From the NCBI RefSeq assembly GCF_000283155.1, contig NW_004454281.1, positions 130,066 to 194,065 on the forward strand: a DNA stretch of 64,000 nucleotides, written 5' to 3'. Positions 1 to 11,885 of the stretch are shown in pieces. The stretch comes from Ceratotherium simum simum. Taxonomy: Eukaryota; Chordata; Mammalia; Perissodactyla; Rhinocerotidae. A program made the translations under genes and the position numbers. The stretch's first letter is position 1. Each line of letters opens with the position of its first letter. The notes below the pieces were generated by a model. The model was not told where the DNA came from, made no database searches, and saw nothing but the letters and a program-made list of their open reading frames with translations.

Positions 1-127
1 CCCAGCCCTGTCCCGCGGCCGGGCCGGGCCGGAGCGGCGACGCCTGGATGCGGACCCGGCCGCGGGGAGACGGGCGCCGGCCCCGACGCGACTTTCGGTC
101 CCCGACGCGCCCTACCCGACCCTTAAG
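1..127 (+). other. RTN4R: RTN4R 5' untranslated region (left end cut by window)
   Basis: GC-rich leader immediately upstream of the RTN4R start codon at 128. It is assumed to be transcribed because it is continuous with coding exon 1. How far it extends left is unknown. It contains one upstream ATG at 48 (listed separately). Confidence 0.6.
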
Positions 128-131
128 ATGA
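48..131 (+). promoter_or_regulatory. upstream ORF overlapping the RTN4R start codon
   Basis: ATG at 48 opens a 27-codon arginine/proline-rich frame that ends in TGA at 129-131. The main start is ATG at 128-130, so start and stop share the tetranucleotide ATGA. The upstream ATG has a weak context (T at -3, C at +4) while the main ATG has A at -3, so most ribosomes may scan past the first. If the leader is transcribed from upstream of 48, this geometry allows leaky scanning or termination-reinitiation control of receptor synthesis. The peptide has no recognisable domain. Seen directly: both codons and the overlap. Inferred: transcription and any regulatory effect. Confidence 0.4.
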
Positions 132-149
132 AGAGGGCGTCCGCTGGAG
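128..149 (+). CDS. RTN4R: RTN4R coding exon 1
   Basis: Encodes the first seven residues (MKRASAG) plus the first base of a split Gly codon. The donor site is GGAG|gtgagtg, with GT at 150-151. This start was chosen because the seven residues and the phase-1 split match the known N-terminus of mammalian NgR1, and joining to the acceptor at 23459 continues as [14 protein letters not shown], the hydrophobic signal-peptide core. The exon is too short to be found as a free-standing open frame. Together with 23460-24859 it gives a 473-residue protein. Confidence 0.93.
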
Positions 150-940
150 GTGAGTGCCAGGCGGCAGGGGTGGGCGGGGGCGGCCCTCCCCGAGCCGCAG
201 GGCGCGTCCGGGGCTGAGGCAAGCGGGCAGAAGGGTCGCCGGGCGCCGTGAGGGCCACCGCAGTGCCCCGCTGGCTGGGGCAGCGGGCGCCTCGGCCCCG
301 GGAGGGCGGAGCCCGCGGCAGCAGAAAAAGTTGCCGCTTTCCGGGAAAGTTGGCGGCGGCGGGGCCGGGGGCCGCGGGTCAGGGTGGCTCCCGACGCTGG
401 TCCGGGGTTGGAGTGGGGGCTGCCGGCTGGAAGGGCGGGGTCTAGCCTCGGAGGGCCCCGACCGCAAAGGGGTTAATGAGCAGGTTAGCCGAAACGTGGC
501 TACCGAGCAGGTGTCGGGGTATCGGACCGTCTCCACCCTTGCCCGGTGGACTCGGCTCAAGACCTTTCATTTCTCTGGGGTCAAGACGCAGCGGGATGAA
601 TGGGGGCGTTGGCGACAGTAGAGGGCGTGGGGGGCGGGGCCGGCCCAGCGCTGTCCCCCGCAGGGCGGGCGATGAGAGGAGGCAGCCAAGCACCCACCAT
701 CTGCAGCGTGAGGGCCCCTGTGGGCCGCCGCTGAGGGGGGAGAGGTGGTGGGGCTTGAAGCACTCCCTCCCTGGCAGCCTTCGTGGGACCCCTCCCTCTA
801 CCTGGTGTGAGGTCCTGAGAGTGGGGGCTGGGGGGGGGATGACCTCCCTCTGGGGGGGGGCGTTGGGCATGCCCTGCCTAGAGGGTGGTCCCCAGGTGCC
901 CACCGGGGCTCCTCTGCTGATGTCCACGGTGCCGCAGGCT

Positions 941-1110
941 GCACACACGTTTCCTTGCACGTGCACATGTCTACAAGGGCTGCATGCTTGCACACCGCAT
1001 GTGCACACGCATGCCAGGCTGCCCCAGTGTGCACTCGCACACACACTGAGGGTGCACGCATCTGTGTCCTCGCCCCCGCCTGCACACCCACGGCCACACA
1101 TGCATGCACA
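941..1110. repeat. CA/TG-rich low-complexity tract
   Basis: Alternating purine-pyrimidine sequence with many cacac/tgtgc/gcatg steps, imperfect and without a fixed unit. Such tracts are usual mammalian simple-sequence DNA and can adopt Z-form. It inflates open reading frames on both strands by being poor in stop codons. Confidence 0.7.
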
Positions 1111-1318
1111 TAGCGTGCCTACTGTGGTCTCCATGCCTGGCACATGCGGGGGCCCCTCAGCAGGATCCACTCCTGTGCCTACATGCGCACGTGTTGGGGG
1201 GAGGCTCTGGGCAGCCGGCGCTCACAGAGAGAGGGGTGAGAGACCAGCTGCAGGAGCTGGCCCACCTCTGTCCGCCTGCCTTCACGTCCTGGGTGTCTCC
1301 CCTTCACAGCCCCTTGGG

Positions 1319-1410
1319 CCTGTGTGTGTGTGTGTCTGTAACTTGGTGTGCATCTGCACGTGTGTGTCTCTGCTCGCCTGACCATATGTGCCTGTGGGCA
1401 TATCAGCGTG
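1319..1410. repeat. (TG)n-rich microsatellite, interrupted
   Basis: Starts with a tgtgtgtgtgtgtg run at about 1321, followed by degenerate TG-rich sequence. Confidence 0.7.
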
Positions 1411-3279
1411 TATTTCTTTGCCTCCAGGTGTGTGGGGGGCCCTGTGTGCCCAGGTGGGCTCTCCTCGGGTTCTGCCTCAATCTGAGGCAGGGGCATGGGG
1501 CCGTGTGTTGGGGGCTAGTTCAGTGCATCCAGCCCAGGGTGTGCCCAAGGGGGCTCCGGCCGCCCCTCCCCCGCTCCCCACGCTGGGCACTGGCGGCCGT
1601 GGGGGCTGGAGCTCACCTGGGCAGGGAAGGCCCTTTTCAGACCTCCAGGTCAACACCATGACAAGCAGGCCAGACTCCCCTGCATGCTCAGCAGCCACTG
1701 CCACTGGGCCCAGCGGGGGCAGGTCTGTGCCCTCTCTGCGGCTGACCCGGGAAGGCCCTGTGCCCGGTGCGTTGGTTTCTCTGTGGCGGGAGCCTTCATA
1801 GTGAGGGGTTCTGTGGTGTGTCAGTTGCCTCAGGGGCTGTGTGGGGAGCTGGGATAAGGGTGCTGGTGACCCGCTCTCGCTGTGGTGAGGCTCCTGACCG
1901 GGGCCAGGGCTCGGAGAGGCGGGGCCACACCACCTGCTCCCCCAGCCACCATCAGTCTCCTTGTCTATAGAATGGAAACAAGCAGGTTATCCTTATAGAA
2001 TGTGGGTGGCGTGGGGACAGAGAGGGGGCTGGAGGTTGGGCCCCATGATGGGGCAGCCAGTGGGGCTGGCCACGCCCCTCTTCTGAGCTTCAGTCTTTCC
2101 ATCTGTAGAGTGGGCACTGTTCCCACTCCTGCTCCAGTCGAGGTGAGGAGGAGCTAGCGCCCATGTGAGGGGCCGAGCAGGTGGTGGTCAGCACCAGCCC
2201 CTGGCTGCAGGCTGTGGGATGGCAGGAGAACAATGGCCTGCATGTGGGTCCTGGCTCAGCCACGCATTCGTGTATAACCTGGGATGTGACAGTTCACTTC
2301 TCTGTGCCTCGGTCTCCTCACCTGTGACACGAGCCAGTAATTGGGCCTCCCTCAGGGGTTGTTGGGGGCACTTCAAGGCCGAGGTTCCCGAGGAGTCTGA
2401 GCCCAGTGCTTCTGCCTTCAGAATACTCAGGACACTACCACCCACCCTGTCAGCAGTTCCCACGCAGGACAGTCCTCCTGGAACTCTTGCACTGCCAACT
2501 AGACCCCTCCCTCCTACCCATTTGCAGATGGGGAAATGAAGGCCCATAGAAGACACAGGCAAGTTAGAGTGAGGGGGTGGGAAAATGGGGGGCAGAGAGG
2601 GAGGGAGAGCCCTGCAGGAGGTGGAGGACAGCCACGCTGGGGCAGCATCTGTGCTCTGCCCCCCACCAGCAGGGAGCCAGCAGAAGCCCTGAGCCTCAGT
2701 TTCCCTATGTGAAGATTAACGGCTGGCTGGGGGTCCTTCTGTCGGGACTGGCCCTCTCCCTGTGGTCATTGATGAGAGTAGGGGACAGGGCTGAGGGAGG
2801 AGAGTCTGAACAAGCAAGCGAGCTTGTGGAGGTCTGTAGGAGACCCCTACCACAGGGTGGGCTGCAGCTCTGGAGGGCAAGGGGCAAGTCCCCCTGTCCT
2901 AGGAGGCTGAGGGCTGGCCCGAGGCCCTTGGCAGGGCCAGGTTTGTTTGCTGTGCTTTGTTTCAAGTGACAGACTGTGAGGGGCTGGGCATGTGCTGCTG
3001 AGCCTCCCCCACACTATCTGGACCCTGGCCTCCCCCTCCCTCTGCTGCCCCCATGGACAGCTCAGCCCTGGCCTCGGCCCCTCCTCGTGCCCTGCCTGGG
3101 CTTGAATTCTTGGCCTTGTGGCATGGACGTCTAAGGCAGGTGGTGCAGCACAGCAGGGGCCAGCTGGTGGGGGAGAGAGAGCCCCCCCAAGGGCCGCCGT
3201 TCCTGCTCTCCCGGGCCGGTCGCCAGGAAGCCTCCACGGAACCTCAGTCTGTGCATCCGGAAGGGTCAGGAGAACAGCA
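1411..3279. other. unannotated intron stretch, one MIR
   Basis: GC-rich unique-looking sequence with no supportable exon. Apart from a MIR at about 2215-2375 I see no clear element. GC- and stop-poor frames here are shadows with no domain content. Confidence 0.6.
2215..2375 (+). repeat. MIR SINE, sense orientation
   Basis: Diverged match to the MIR core: a 'ctggctcagccac' segment, then a 'gtgacagttcacttctctg' segment, then 'tgcctcggtctcctcacctg' and the downstream 'ggttgttgggggcac' segment, in consensus order. MIRs are ancient tRNA-derived SINEs and carry no family-specific dating here. Confidence 0.65.
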
Positions 3280-3420
3280 TGAGGAGGGAGTCCCTCAGTG
3301 AATCGAATGGAGGGAGAGCATGCTTGTGTGAGGGAATCAGTGTGTCAGCGAGTGTGGGAAGGAGGCAGTGTGTGAGCGAAGTGCGAGTGTGTGAGGGAGT
3401 CTGTGTGTGTGTGAGCGACC
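3280..3420. repeat. TG/GA-rich degenerate tandem sequence
   Basis: Recurrent gtgtgagggagt/gtgtgagcgaa words from about 3330 to 3416, too degenerate for a fixed unit length. Simple-sequence expansion. Confidence 0.6.
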
Positions 3421-3766
3421 CCTCCGCCCCCAGGCTCCGTCATGGGGGTCCTGAGGGCTCCTGGCTCTTGGCTGTGCCTGGTCAGTGAATTTCATGCTGC
3501 CCACCCCCAGCCTGGTGGCCCTGGCCTCTGACCCTCTGTGGCCACTGAGCCTGGGCCTCAAGGTCCATAGGAACCAGCCTGGCCACCCCCCACCCCACCT
3601 CACAGCCATGCCGCAGCACCAGGCCTGGCCTCCCGCATGCCCAGTCAAGGCCCAGCCTCTGCAGCCTTCAGTGTCCCCCGCCCTGTGGCCTGGCTGCTCC
3701 CACTCCCTCCAGCAGCCCAATCCTAGACCTTGCGTTTGCTCCTGACAACCTGTTCGCTCAGACACC

Positions 3767-3925
3767 CATTCATTCACTCACTCATTGATTCACTCAGTCA
3801 GTCATTCATTCCTAGCCTGTCAGACCCTACTCTGAGCCAGGCAAATAAAGGGATGCGATCTTTGCCCTCCTGAATTTATAGGCCTAAATGCTTTAAAGGA
3901 CAGGCGGTCACAGAGCAGCAAATGG
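3767..3925 (-). repeat. L2 LINE 3' end (antisense) with (TCAT)n
   Basis: Begins with a run of cattcatt/cactcact tetramers at 3768-3812, then 'tactctgagccaggca' and 'tttgccctcctgaatttat'. This is the reverse complement of the L2 3' end (gcctggcac ... tgaatgaatga). Diverged and old. Confidence 0.65.
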
Positions 3926-5574
3926 AAGCCCAGCCAGAGGGTGGGCACGCCGTCCACACCCCCTGCACCCTGCATTGTCCCTGGAGCGCGTGGGCCCGGC
4001 CGGGTCCCCCCATACCGACTGCTTTGTGCTGCAGTTTCTTCTTTTGTCACTATATTTTAAACATTTTGCACATCGGGAACTATTCTTGTGCATCATGGGT
4101 GTCCTGGTGTGTGTGAATCCCTTCCTGAGGATGCACCATCATCTCTTTATCCCAGCCTGCCTTGGCCTCTCACGCTGCCCGGCAGTTGTGTAGCTGGACA
4201 CCCGGAGATGCACTCTGCATGTGCCCCCACGTGTCCTCAGTGGAGGCCCTGCCAGGTGCCCCGGGGGCGTGGCCACATGCCCCCTCACCTCACGCGGAGG
4301 CGGGACCTGATCTCCACCCCTCCCGACCTTTTAGGGGTGTGCTCCGAGGGCCTCTCCCCAGTCCCTGAGGCTGAGTTCCTCACTGGTGGTAAGTGGAATC
4401 AGCTTGCCTGCGTTGTCAGGATTCCGGCTCTGAGGATCGCCACGTGTGCAGCCGGCGCTTCAGGTCGCCTCTCTCCTGCCCCTTCTCACAGCCTCTGCCC
4501 TCGCTTGCCACGTCCTGACAGTCCTGTCCCCAGGGGGCCTGCTGCCTTGCCCTGCTGGGAGAGGACGGAAGATGGGCGATGCAGCCCCCCAGGACAGGGC
4601 AGCCAGGCCCAGGAGATCGAGCGAAAAGGGGGGGCTGTGGGCAGACATCCTGGAGGAGCTGGGGGGAGGGGCTGCATTGGCAGAGACCAGGGTCCCCAAT
4701 TGGCCCAGGGGGGCCTAGCAGGAGGTAAGCCCCATTCAGGCCCCTGGCACATGGAGCTGGGCCGGTGGTAAGACGGAGCTGGGGTGCAGGGGCCTGGAGT
4801 GTCGGGAGCTGGGGTTCTCCTCAGCTCTCTGGCCAGCACTGAGCTGTTTGTAACTGGCCATCACCGTTCATGCTCTGTGGAATTGAAATTCTGCGGAGTG
4901 TTGGTGGGGATTGAACGAGGGTTTCGTGGTCACGCGTGTGTGGAGCCGGCTGGGTGGAGTGGCGCTGAGGGAGCTCCTTCACCAAAGGTTTGCACAAGGT
5001 GGGGCGGGGCCTCTCTGACGGCTGCTCCTGTCCACACACCGCAGGTGCTGCTGTGCCCAGGAACCCGTTTTGGTTAATGATGGCTGAGGTTCCTCAGAGG
5101 GCCTGGGAGGCGGACCTTTGGGCCCCCAGCAAGGGCCCCAGGGATGGGTGGGCAATCCCACACAAGCCGTGCAGCCACGGCCCCTGGTGGGTGGGGGACC
5201 ACTATTCTCCTGGCAGTGTGAGGCAATGTGCAAATTTAACCTTTGGGTTTATGACTCTATTTCTTTGCAGCAAATGTCACGGGAAATGTCAGGCTGAGCC
5301 TGAAGTTGGGTGAGGGGCCTATGGAGGAAGGGAGTGGAGTGCCAAGGGGCTCAGGCCAAGGCGGGGCTCCAGGCCCGTAACCTCCTCCTGGGAGCCCTCT
5401 CGGATTGCCCGTTGCTTACCTGGGCCCAGCACCGTGTCCTCAGTCTGTCCCAGCCTGGTGACCTTGTTGAGATGTTGCCTTTGTTCGTTTCCTGCCAGGG
5501 CTCAGATGGGGTGGGCTCGGGGACCTGCCAGAAGTCCCCCTGCAGCCCGAGTCTGGGCAGCCATTGGATCAGCC

Positions 5575-5845
5575 TGTGCAGTGCCAGCTCGCTGTGTGAC
5601 CTTGGGCAGCACCCGCCAATTCCTGGTCACCAGAGGCCTCATCTGTAATCCACAGCTGTTGACCGCAGGTGGTGTTCCTTGCTCAGTGCCTTCATGGGTG
5701 GGAAAATGCTCCAAGTCCGAGGCATGCTGGGTGCTGGGCTCTGGGGGAGGTGAGTGGGGACTGCATGCAGGGCCAGCAAGGGTGGGTCACTGGCTTGTGG
5801 CATCCTGTGCCTGTTCCAGGCACACAGTAGGTGCTCAGTAAAGAG
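5575..5845 (+). repeat. MIR SINE, sense
   Basis: Clear MIR core 'cagctcgctgtgtgacct tgggcag' region at 5586-5611 followed by 'aggcctcatctgtaa', and a MIR/L2-like tail 'cacacagtaggtgctcagta' near 5820-5840. The segment between core and tail is diverged, so two fragments are possible. Confidence 0.65.
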
Positions 5846-8800
5846 CAAGGGGCAGGAGTGGACGTGGAAGTTGGGGAGGGCTCAAGGCCAGTTGAGAATC
5901 CACAGTCCCCAGACTTACCTGCCTCCCTGCCCACCCCGACAGGGCCAGCCCTGAGGCCTCAGCCTGGCCTGTCGCCAGTTCTGCTCCAGCTCTCAGTCCC
6001 AGTGGTTGATTAGTGAAGTTTACTGCCCCCCTGCTGTGTGTGGGCCGTGTGGCTGGGTGGGGGGTGGCACTCAGGCCCCTAGGCTGCCGCCTCCCAGCAG
6101 CTCCACATCTGTCTTCCCTGCTCCACTCCGCTGGGCGTCCCGGGTCCCCCAGATTCAGCTTCAGCCTGTCCGGTGGTGAACACCTCTGTACCACCTGCTC
6201 CTCCAAACCCCATATCTGGGCTCAAGGCCCAGGGTCCTGGTCACCTCCCTCTACCCATCCCCAAAGGTAGTCCAGTGTCCAGTGTGACTTGCTCCCTGTC
6301 CATCCCCTTTTATCCCTCACTGAGGGCCTGCCTCCAGCCAGGCCCACGGCCACGAACACCCACAGCTCCCTGCCTGCCACCTCGTCCTCCATTCGGGCAC
6401 TGAGATGCTTTCCTAAAACATGTTGCCAGCCAGGCCCCACTGCCTCAGCCCTCCCACGTCTGCCCTTGGATGAGCCCTCTTTGTTTTCAGGGCCAGGGCG
6501 TCTCACTGGGGAACTTGCTCTTCTACTCTCCCTGGGGAAGGCCCTGGCTCCCTGGTCCCAGCGCCCAGCGGGCACTGTGTCTGTCTCCCCATCTCAACGT
6601 CCCCACGTCCAGCCCAGGCCTGGGTCCGGGGTGCAGGGAGCCATGAACGGTGGGGGGCCTGACAGGCAGTACCCTGAGTCAGCTCCCAAGGGACGCAGGA
6701 GCTGGCAGCCCTGCCCTTGGGGATGGCCACTGCCCGCCAGGCACAGGCCAGTCGTCTAGGGGGCGGCAAGAGGGCTGATGAGCAAAGGCCAGGGTCTGGA
6801 GAGCGAGCAGGTGGGCTGACCTGGGGGATGTCCTTCAGGCGGGGGCGGGGAGGTGCTGCGTGCCATTGGGACCCCCTGGGCTTTAGCCCAGAGCCAGCTG
6901 TGCACTTGGGCGGGTCACTCTGTTGCGAGAAATATTGTGAAGGAGGAGTCAGTGGTGAAGGCCGCCCACAAGGCCCAGCCCTTCATGGGACCTTGATTGT
7001 CCCTGCTCCTGGGGCCCCTTCCCCTTCAGGTGAGACCCTCCTGCCCTGGGCTGGAACTTGCAGTGGGAATAGAGGCTGCTGATGGGGCTTTCAGGGCCCT
7101 CAGTGGGCAGTGGGCCCCCCACCAGGGGCCTCCTCGGATTCCCAGTCCTTCCCAGCTGCTCTGCCCTGAGGGGGTCTATGGTGGAACTCAGGCAGACGGG
7201 TGGGGAAGAGTGCGTGGGCCCCACTGTGCTCTCAGGAGCAGGAGCCTCTGCTGAGCCTGGGGAGCGCAGAGGAGGAGCCCCTGTCTGGGCCCGCACCTCC
7301 TCGCTCCGTCCTTCTGCAATGAGGGTCCAGGCAGGGCCAGCGGCTGGGGAGTCTGGAGGGGAGGCTGGGGCCTGTAGGGGGGGTCTCCACTCTCTGCAAG
7401 GAGCCTGAGGCCCAGCGGGGGTCCGGGCAGGTGGGCATTGAGCCTGGCCACAGGAACTCCGCACTGACTTAGAAGGAAATTCAAGTCCCTCTGCCTCACC
7501 ATGTGGAGGCTTCCGCCACACAAGTAGTCACTTTACACCAGCCTTGTGGTGCGGTGGGAGGGACGGCCCGTGTTCCCGCCGGGTCCTTGGGCAGGGTGGG
7601 GTCCAGGCAGTGGGAGGTGGGCCACCTGCCCCCTGGGTATGGTCTCCAGCCCAGAAGCACTTCCCATCCCCAAAGATGTGGCTGGAAACAGAATTCCAGA
7701 GACAGGCCAGTGCTGGCCGGCCAGCAGCGTGCTCTGGGTACCACATCACAGCAGTCCTTGGAGGGCTGTGGGGGCCCGAGGTCACACAGGCCACTCTATA
7801 CCCGGCTCTCCCAGCTGCCTCCATCGCGCACCTGGCCAGGAACCTGGGAGGGGGCCCTAGTGCCCCACCCTGTCGCCACCCTTCTCAGCCTTGCCAAGGT
7901 CCCTCCCACACGCTTTCCACTGTCCATTCCTTCCGTCTATGCTGGTTGAGCCCCTGTGCTCTGGCAGGACACATCCAGCCCCCTCTCCTCCTCAGAGAGC
8001 ACAGAGCTGGCCAGTCACACTCCTGGCTGTCCCCCCGCCCCTGGCTCCCCAGCGTATCCCTGAGAGATGAGGCCGTGTGAGGCAGTGGCCAGTGGCCAGT
8101 GAGCCTGGTGGGGACCCTTAAGTCTCCTTGGGGGTGGAGGCCAAGATCCCCAGGGCCATCTGAGGAAGCAGCAGGACTTTCACTGTCCCCCACCCCACCA
8201 CATGGTTGGCCTTCACCACATGACAGGGGCTGATGGAGGGACCAGGGGCCCCTGGGGCTGTGGTTCCTGAGTATGGCCTGGCAGGTGACCCTGCCAGTGT
8301 CCGCTGGGGAGGACCTCCCTGCCCTTGGTGGGGTTAGCTGGGCACCAAGATGCACATTCGGGGTGGGGGTTAGGGGGAGCCCTGGACAGGTCCCCGAGGG
8401 CCACTTGCTTTGCTCTCCATTCTCTCAGCAAATGCTTTCTAGCAGCAGGGACCCCTAGATTCTTGTGACATGTTCTTCCGCCAAGGCCCCCCATGTCCTG
8501 GGGAGACACCCCAAAGCCCACGAGGTCCCTAGGAGAGAGAATTGCTAGTTGGGTGCCAACAGAATAGTGAGGACCCTGAAGCCTGAGCCCCCCACAGGGC
8601 CCCACCAAGGCCGCACTGGCCTCTGGCCTTAAAGAGGCACAGGAGCTGCTGGCCAAGGGGGTGCTCCTGGCAGGAGCAGAAGCCTGGAGACGCTGAGACG
8701 TCCCGCTGCGTGAGGCGGGGTGGCTGGGGCCGCTGGGATGGCCCCAGGTCCATGGGCTGAGGGAGAGGGAGATGGGGGTCAGGTGAGGAGCTTGTGGGAG

Positions 8801-9954
8801 CCAAGAGGGGAGCAGAGGGAGAGGCTTTGGGATCTCAGGCTGGAAACAGGGTGGAGGCCACGGAGGTGGAGGGGATGCCCCTCCCCCGGCCCCACTGGGA
8901 GGCCAGCTTGCTGCTCTGTGTGCTCCCGGTCGTGTGGCACATGGCTCCTGCACACCGGCTGTGTCCAGGCTGTCTTTCATCTGCCTGCCTCAGCCCCAAT
9001 TTATATCAGGCAGAGGCTGACACAGGGACAGGTATGACAAGTATCTAGCTTCCTGTTCAAAAATTAGCAAAAGAAAAACTCTCCCCGTAAAGATATTCCA
9101 TCTGCATACCTCCTGGCTGTCACCGAGAGGACCCGTCATGGCCAAGACAGATGGTAGCCCCAATGGACTCCAGTCTTCACTGGCTGCTGGGGCCGCGGCC
9201 TGGCCCCTGGGTGGCCCGAGGCGGGCGGTTGGGGGAAGGGGATGGATGGCTGTGTCAGTGCCCCTGTGGAGCCCTCTCCGATGCCGTGGCTACCTGTCCC
9301 CCACCCCCAGATCACAGGAAGCCTGATATAGGCATGAGCGTCCTCATCAGTGACAAGGGGCCCTGGGGGAGGGGGCAGTATGCTCCTCTGGTGGGTGGTG
9401 GGAGTTAGTTAGGGAGGGAGGGGCTGCAGGCCTTCACACTCCGGCCCCTGCAGCTCATTTCCCGCCAGGTGCCTGACACCAGCTTGTTCACTAACCGCAC
9501 ATTGGCCGGAGGCCCAGGCGGGGTCAAGACCCGCCCAGCATGTCACTCACGCAGGACCCTTGGGCCTAGCTGATGCCCTTTCCCTGCCGAGTACCCCGTG
9601 GTGGAGCCACAAGCCATGACTCTGGCCAAACTCCACGGGCTCTGCCTGTGCACCTGCTCCCGCAGTGACCCCATCGGGGCTGAGTCCAGGGTGCGGGGTG
9701 GGTCTGAGGTTGGACACCCCAGGCAAGGCTGTGGTGTGGGAGGGGGACCGGTTGGGAAGGGTCGGCCTCTGAGGGGTGGTGTGGTGGGGCTCTGGGGAGA
9801 AGAGTCCTTCCAGGGGGGTGTGTCTGGGAGTGTGGCGGGCATTCCAAAGCAGGTGCTGCCTGAGCAGAGGCTTGCGGGAGCCACAGGACCCAGTGCATAT
9901 GCCAGCATCAGGGTCTGGGATCAGGCCTGTCATGTGAATGTAAGGAATCTCCAT

Positions 9955-10240
9955 CAGGTCCCAGCATGCCCTTTGTGGCTATGACTTGACCTCTCCTCTG
10001 TCAGATGGGGACGGCGGTCCCTGCTGGGAGCAATGTGAGGTGCCTCTGGGGTGCTCCCCCAGGGCGTGCACCCACCGTGCGCCAGCCCTGCGGCAGCCAA
10101 GGGCCTCTACACACCTGTTGGGGGGGGTGGGCCTCGTTATCTGCATTTTCTGGGCGAGGGAATGGTTCCAAGAAGTTGGGAGACCCGGCTGAGGCCCCAC
10201 CAAGGCAGAGCCAGCGCCCGAAATCCTGGCCTTCTCCCGT
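9955..10240. repeat. pair of diverged MIR fragments
   Basis: The left piece (about 9970-10020) reads in sense orientation (gacttgacctctcctctgtcagatgg). The right piece (about 10125-10240) reads antisense (cattttctgggcgaggg ... gcagagccagcgcccgaaatcc). Both match the MIR pattern with many substitutions. Confidence 0.5.
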
Positions 10241-10467
10241 TCCCTGTGGGGCCGAGCATGTGGGCAGGGACCCCACAGCACGGGGCTCGTGCAGGGGCTC
10301 CCGTTGCCCGAGGACAGCCTCACCAACCCTTCCTGGAGCAGAGCTGCCCCGTCCAGGGTCGGCACACGAGACCAAGCAGAACCAAACTCAGACACTGCCC
10401 ATTCCACCCGTTCGTATGGATTGTGGAGAATCTGGAAAAGTAGCAGAGCTTTGAGAAAGAAAGCAGT

Positions 10468-10825
10468 CAGCTCAGGCTGTCGTAACAAAATACCACAGAC
10501 TGGGTGGCTTAAACAACAGACGTTTCTTTCTCACAGTTCTGGAGGCTGAAAGTCTGAGATCAGGGCGCCAGCGTGGTCGGTTCTGGTGAGAGCTCTCTTC
10601 CCGGCTCGCAGACAGCCGCCTTCTTGCAGTGTCCTCATACGGAGAGAACAGAAACAAGCTCTCTGGAGTCTTCTGATACGGCACTAATCCCATCACGGGG
10701 CTCCACCCTCATGACCTCACCTCATCCAAACCCCATCACCTCCCAAGGCCCCGCCTCCAAACACCATCATGTTGGGGGTTAGGGCTTCAGCATATGAATT
10801 TCAGGGAGATGTCCCCCACAGGGAT
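10468..10825 (+). mobile_element. ERVL-MaLR solo LTR (MLT1/MST-like), diverged
   Basis: Contains, in order, 'gtaacaaaataccacagac', 'gggtggcttaaacaacag', 'ctcacagttctggaggctg', 'cactaatcccatcacgggg' and 'gggcttcagcatatgaattt'. These are hallmark words of MaLR long terminal repeats seen throughout eutherian genomes. No internal retroviral sequence adjoins it, so it is a solitary LTR. Subfamily and exact ends are uncertain. Confidence 0.75.
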
Positions 10826-10917
10826 GTGAGTGTCCCTCTCCTGCGCCTGGATACCCTCCAGGAATGCCATCTCCACAGCCTCGAAAAGCCTGCAGCTTGC
10901 CCTTAGTGATGGACATT

Positions 10918-11045
10918 TCTGGCATTCACATGACAGACATTTATGGAGCACCTACTGTATGCTGATCACCAGCCACTGTCCTGCCCTCGTGGAGCCCACA
11001 GCCCAGGGGGCGGCCAACAGAAACAAACAATGTGGAGGCCTGTGA
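10918..11045 (-). repeat. L2 LINE 3' end, antisense
   Basis: The pattern 'gacatttatggagcacct actgtatgc' followed by 'ccactgtcctgccctcgtgg' is the reverse complement of the L2 3' region (ccctcaaggagc ... cacatagtaggcgctc). Old and diverged. Confidence 0.7.
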
Positions 11046-11769
11046 AGTTGACCAGCAAGGTGTGGGGTGAAGCGGGCACCCTGGCATTGGACGGAGGTGG
11101 GGGGTCGGGGACTCTAGGAGTGGGTCCACTGAAGTGCCCCCACCCCTGGGGATTTGTCAGGTGCTCAGACCCAACCCTGTTGTGTTGGGGTGTTGTGAAA
11201 TCATTAGAAACATTTTTAGGAAAAAGACAAATGGCTTCTCAGGCTTGATAAAGTTGAGTGGTGGTCAGCCTGGGCAGGGGGCCGAGGGAGGCTGGCCGGC
11301 GCTGGGTATATCCTCTGTGGGGCAGAAGGTCAGGCTGCCCGGTCCTCGGGGTTACGTGGGGGCTGCAGATTGCCCCCTGACCCTGACGGCCCACCCTGGC
11401 TGCCGGTGCCTGTGGTGGTCCCCAGCAAGTGCTTGGGCTTTCAAGGGCTCCTTCCCCGGTCTGACCCTTCCTCAGCCCAGGGGGCATCTGTGCCCTGGGT
11501 CTGGTGGGTGGGGTAGGCTGGGCCTCTTTCGGAGCTTCCAGCAGGGGTTGGGGATGGGGAGAGGCCTTGCAGGAGCCTCAGCCGTCCTGGAGGCAGTGCT
11601 GAGGAAATGAGGCCACTCTCCCGGGCCCCGCCCCCGGGGCAGCCGACCCCTTTCCGCGTGCCAGGAGCGCCTGGCGCGTCAGCCTCAGGAAGTAGCCGGA
11701 ATACACTGACCTGCTTTTCCAGGAGGCAGCAGCGGCGCCTGGTCCTCCCACCCTCGCTGGTGAGAAGCC

Positions 11770-11885
11770 GCCAACAATTTCCATCCCAAATTGATTTCAA
11801 ATAAGCAAGAGTTATCACACACAATCATATAGGAATAATTTATCACTCATTAATAAAAGAGCAATTATTTATTCTCGTCGCCCCT
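11770..11885. promoter_or_regulatory. AT-rich block in intron, candidate conserved element
   Basis: An abrupt AT-rich island inside GC-rich DNA. It carries several homeodomain-type TAAT/ATTA cores (taataaaag, caattatttatt) and a gaataatttatcactc segment. It matches no repeat I recognise. Composition and sharp borders resemble mammalian conserved non-coding elements, but conservation was not tested. Confidence 0.3.

Larger units (their letters stand above)
1..665 (+). promoter_or_regulatory. RTN4R: CpG-rich 5' end of RTN4R (promoter/exon 1 region)
   Basis: CpG dinucleotides are very dense from the first base to about 470 and remain frequent to about 660, then fall off. This is the usual form of a CpG-island promoter and first exon. 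No TATA box is visible before the ATG at 128. The transcription start cannot be placed from sequence, and the upstream part of the promoter is probably cut off by the left window edge. GC-box-like runs such as gggcggggc recur between 160 and 660, inside the first part of the intron, where island promoters often extend. Confidence 0.75.
3926..10463. other. intron stretch with scattered MIR remnants, no gene
   Basis: GC-rich intronic sequence. MIR remnants are recognisable at about 5575-5845 and 9955-10240. I see nothing else that can be named; there is no splice-flanked exon, RNA gene or long tandem array. Confidence 0.6.
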
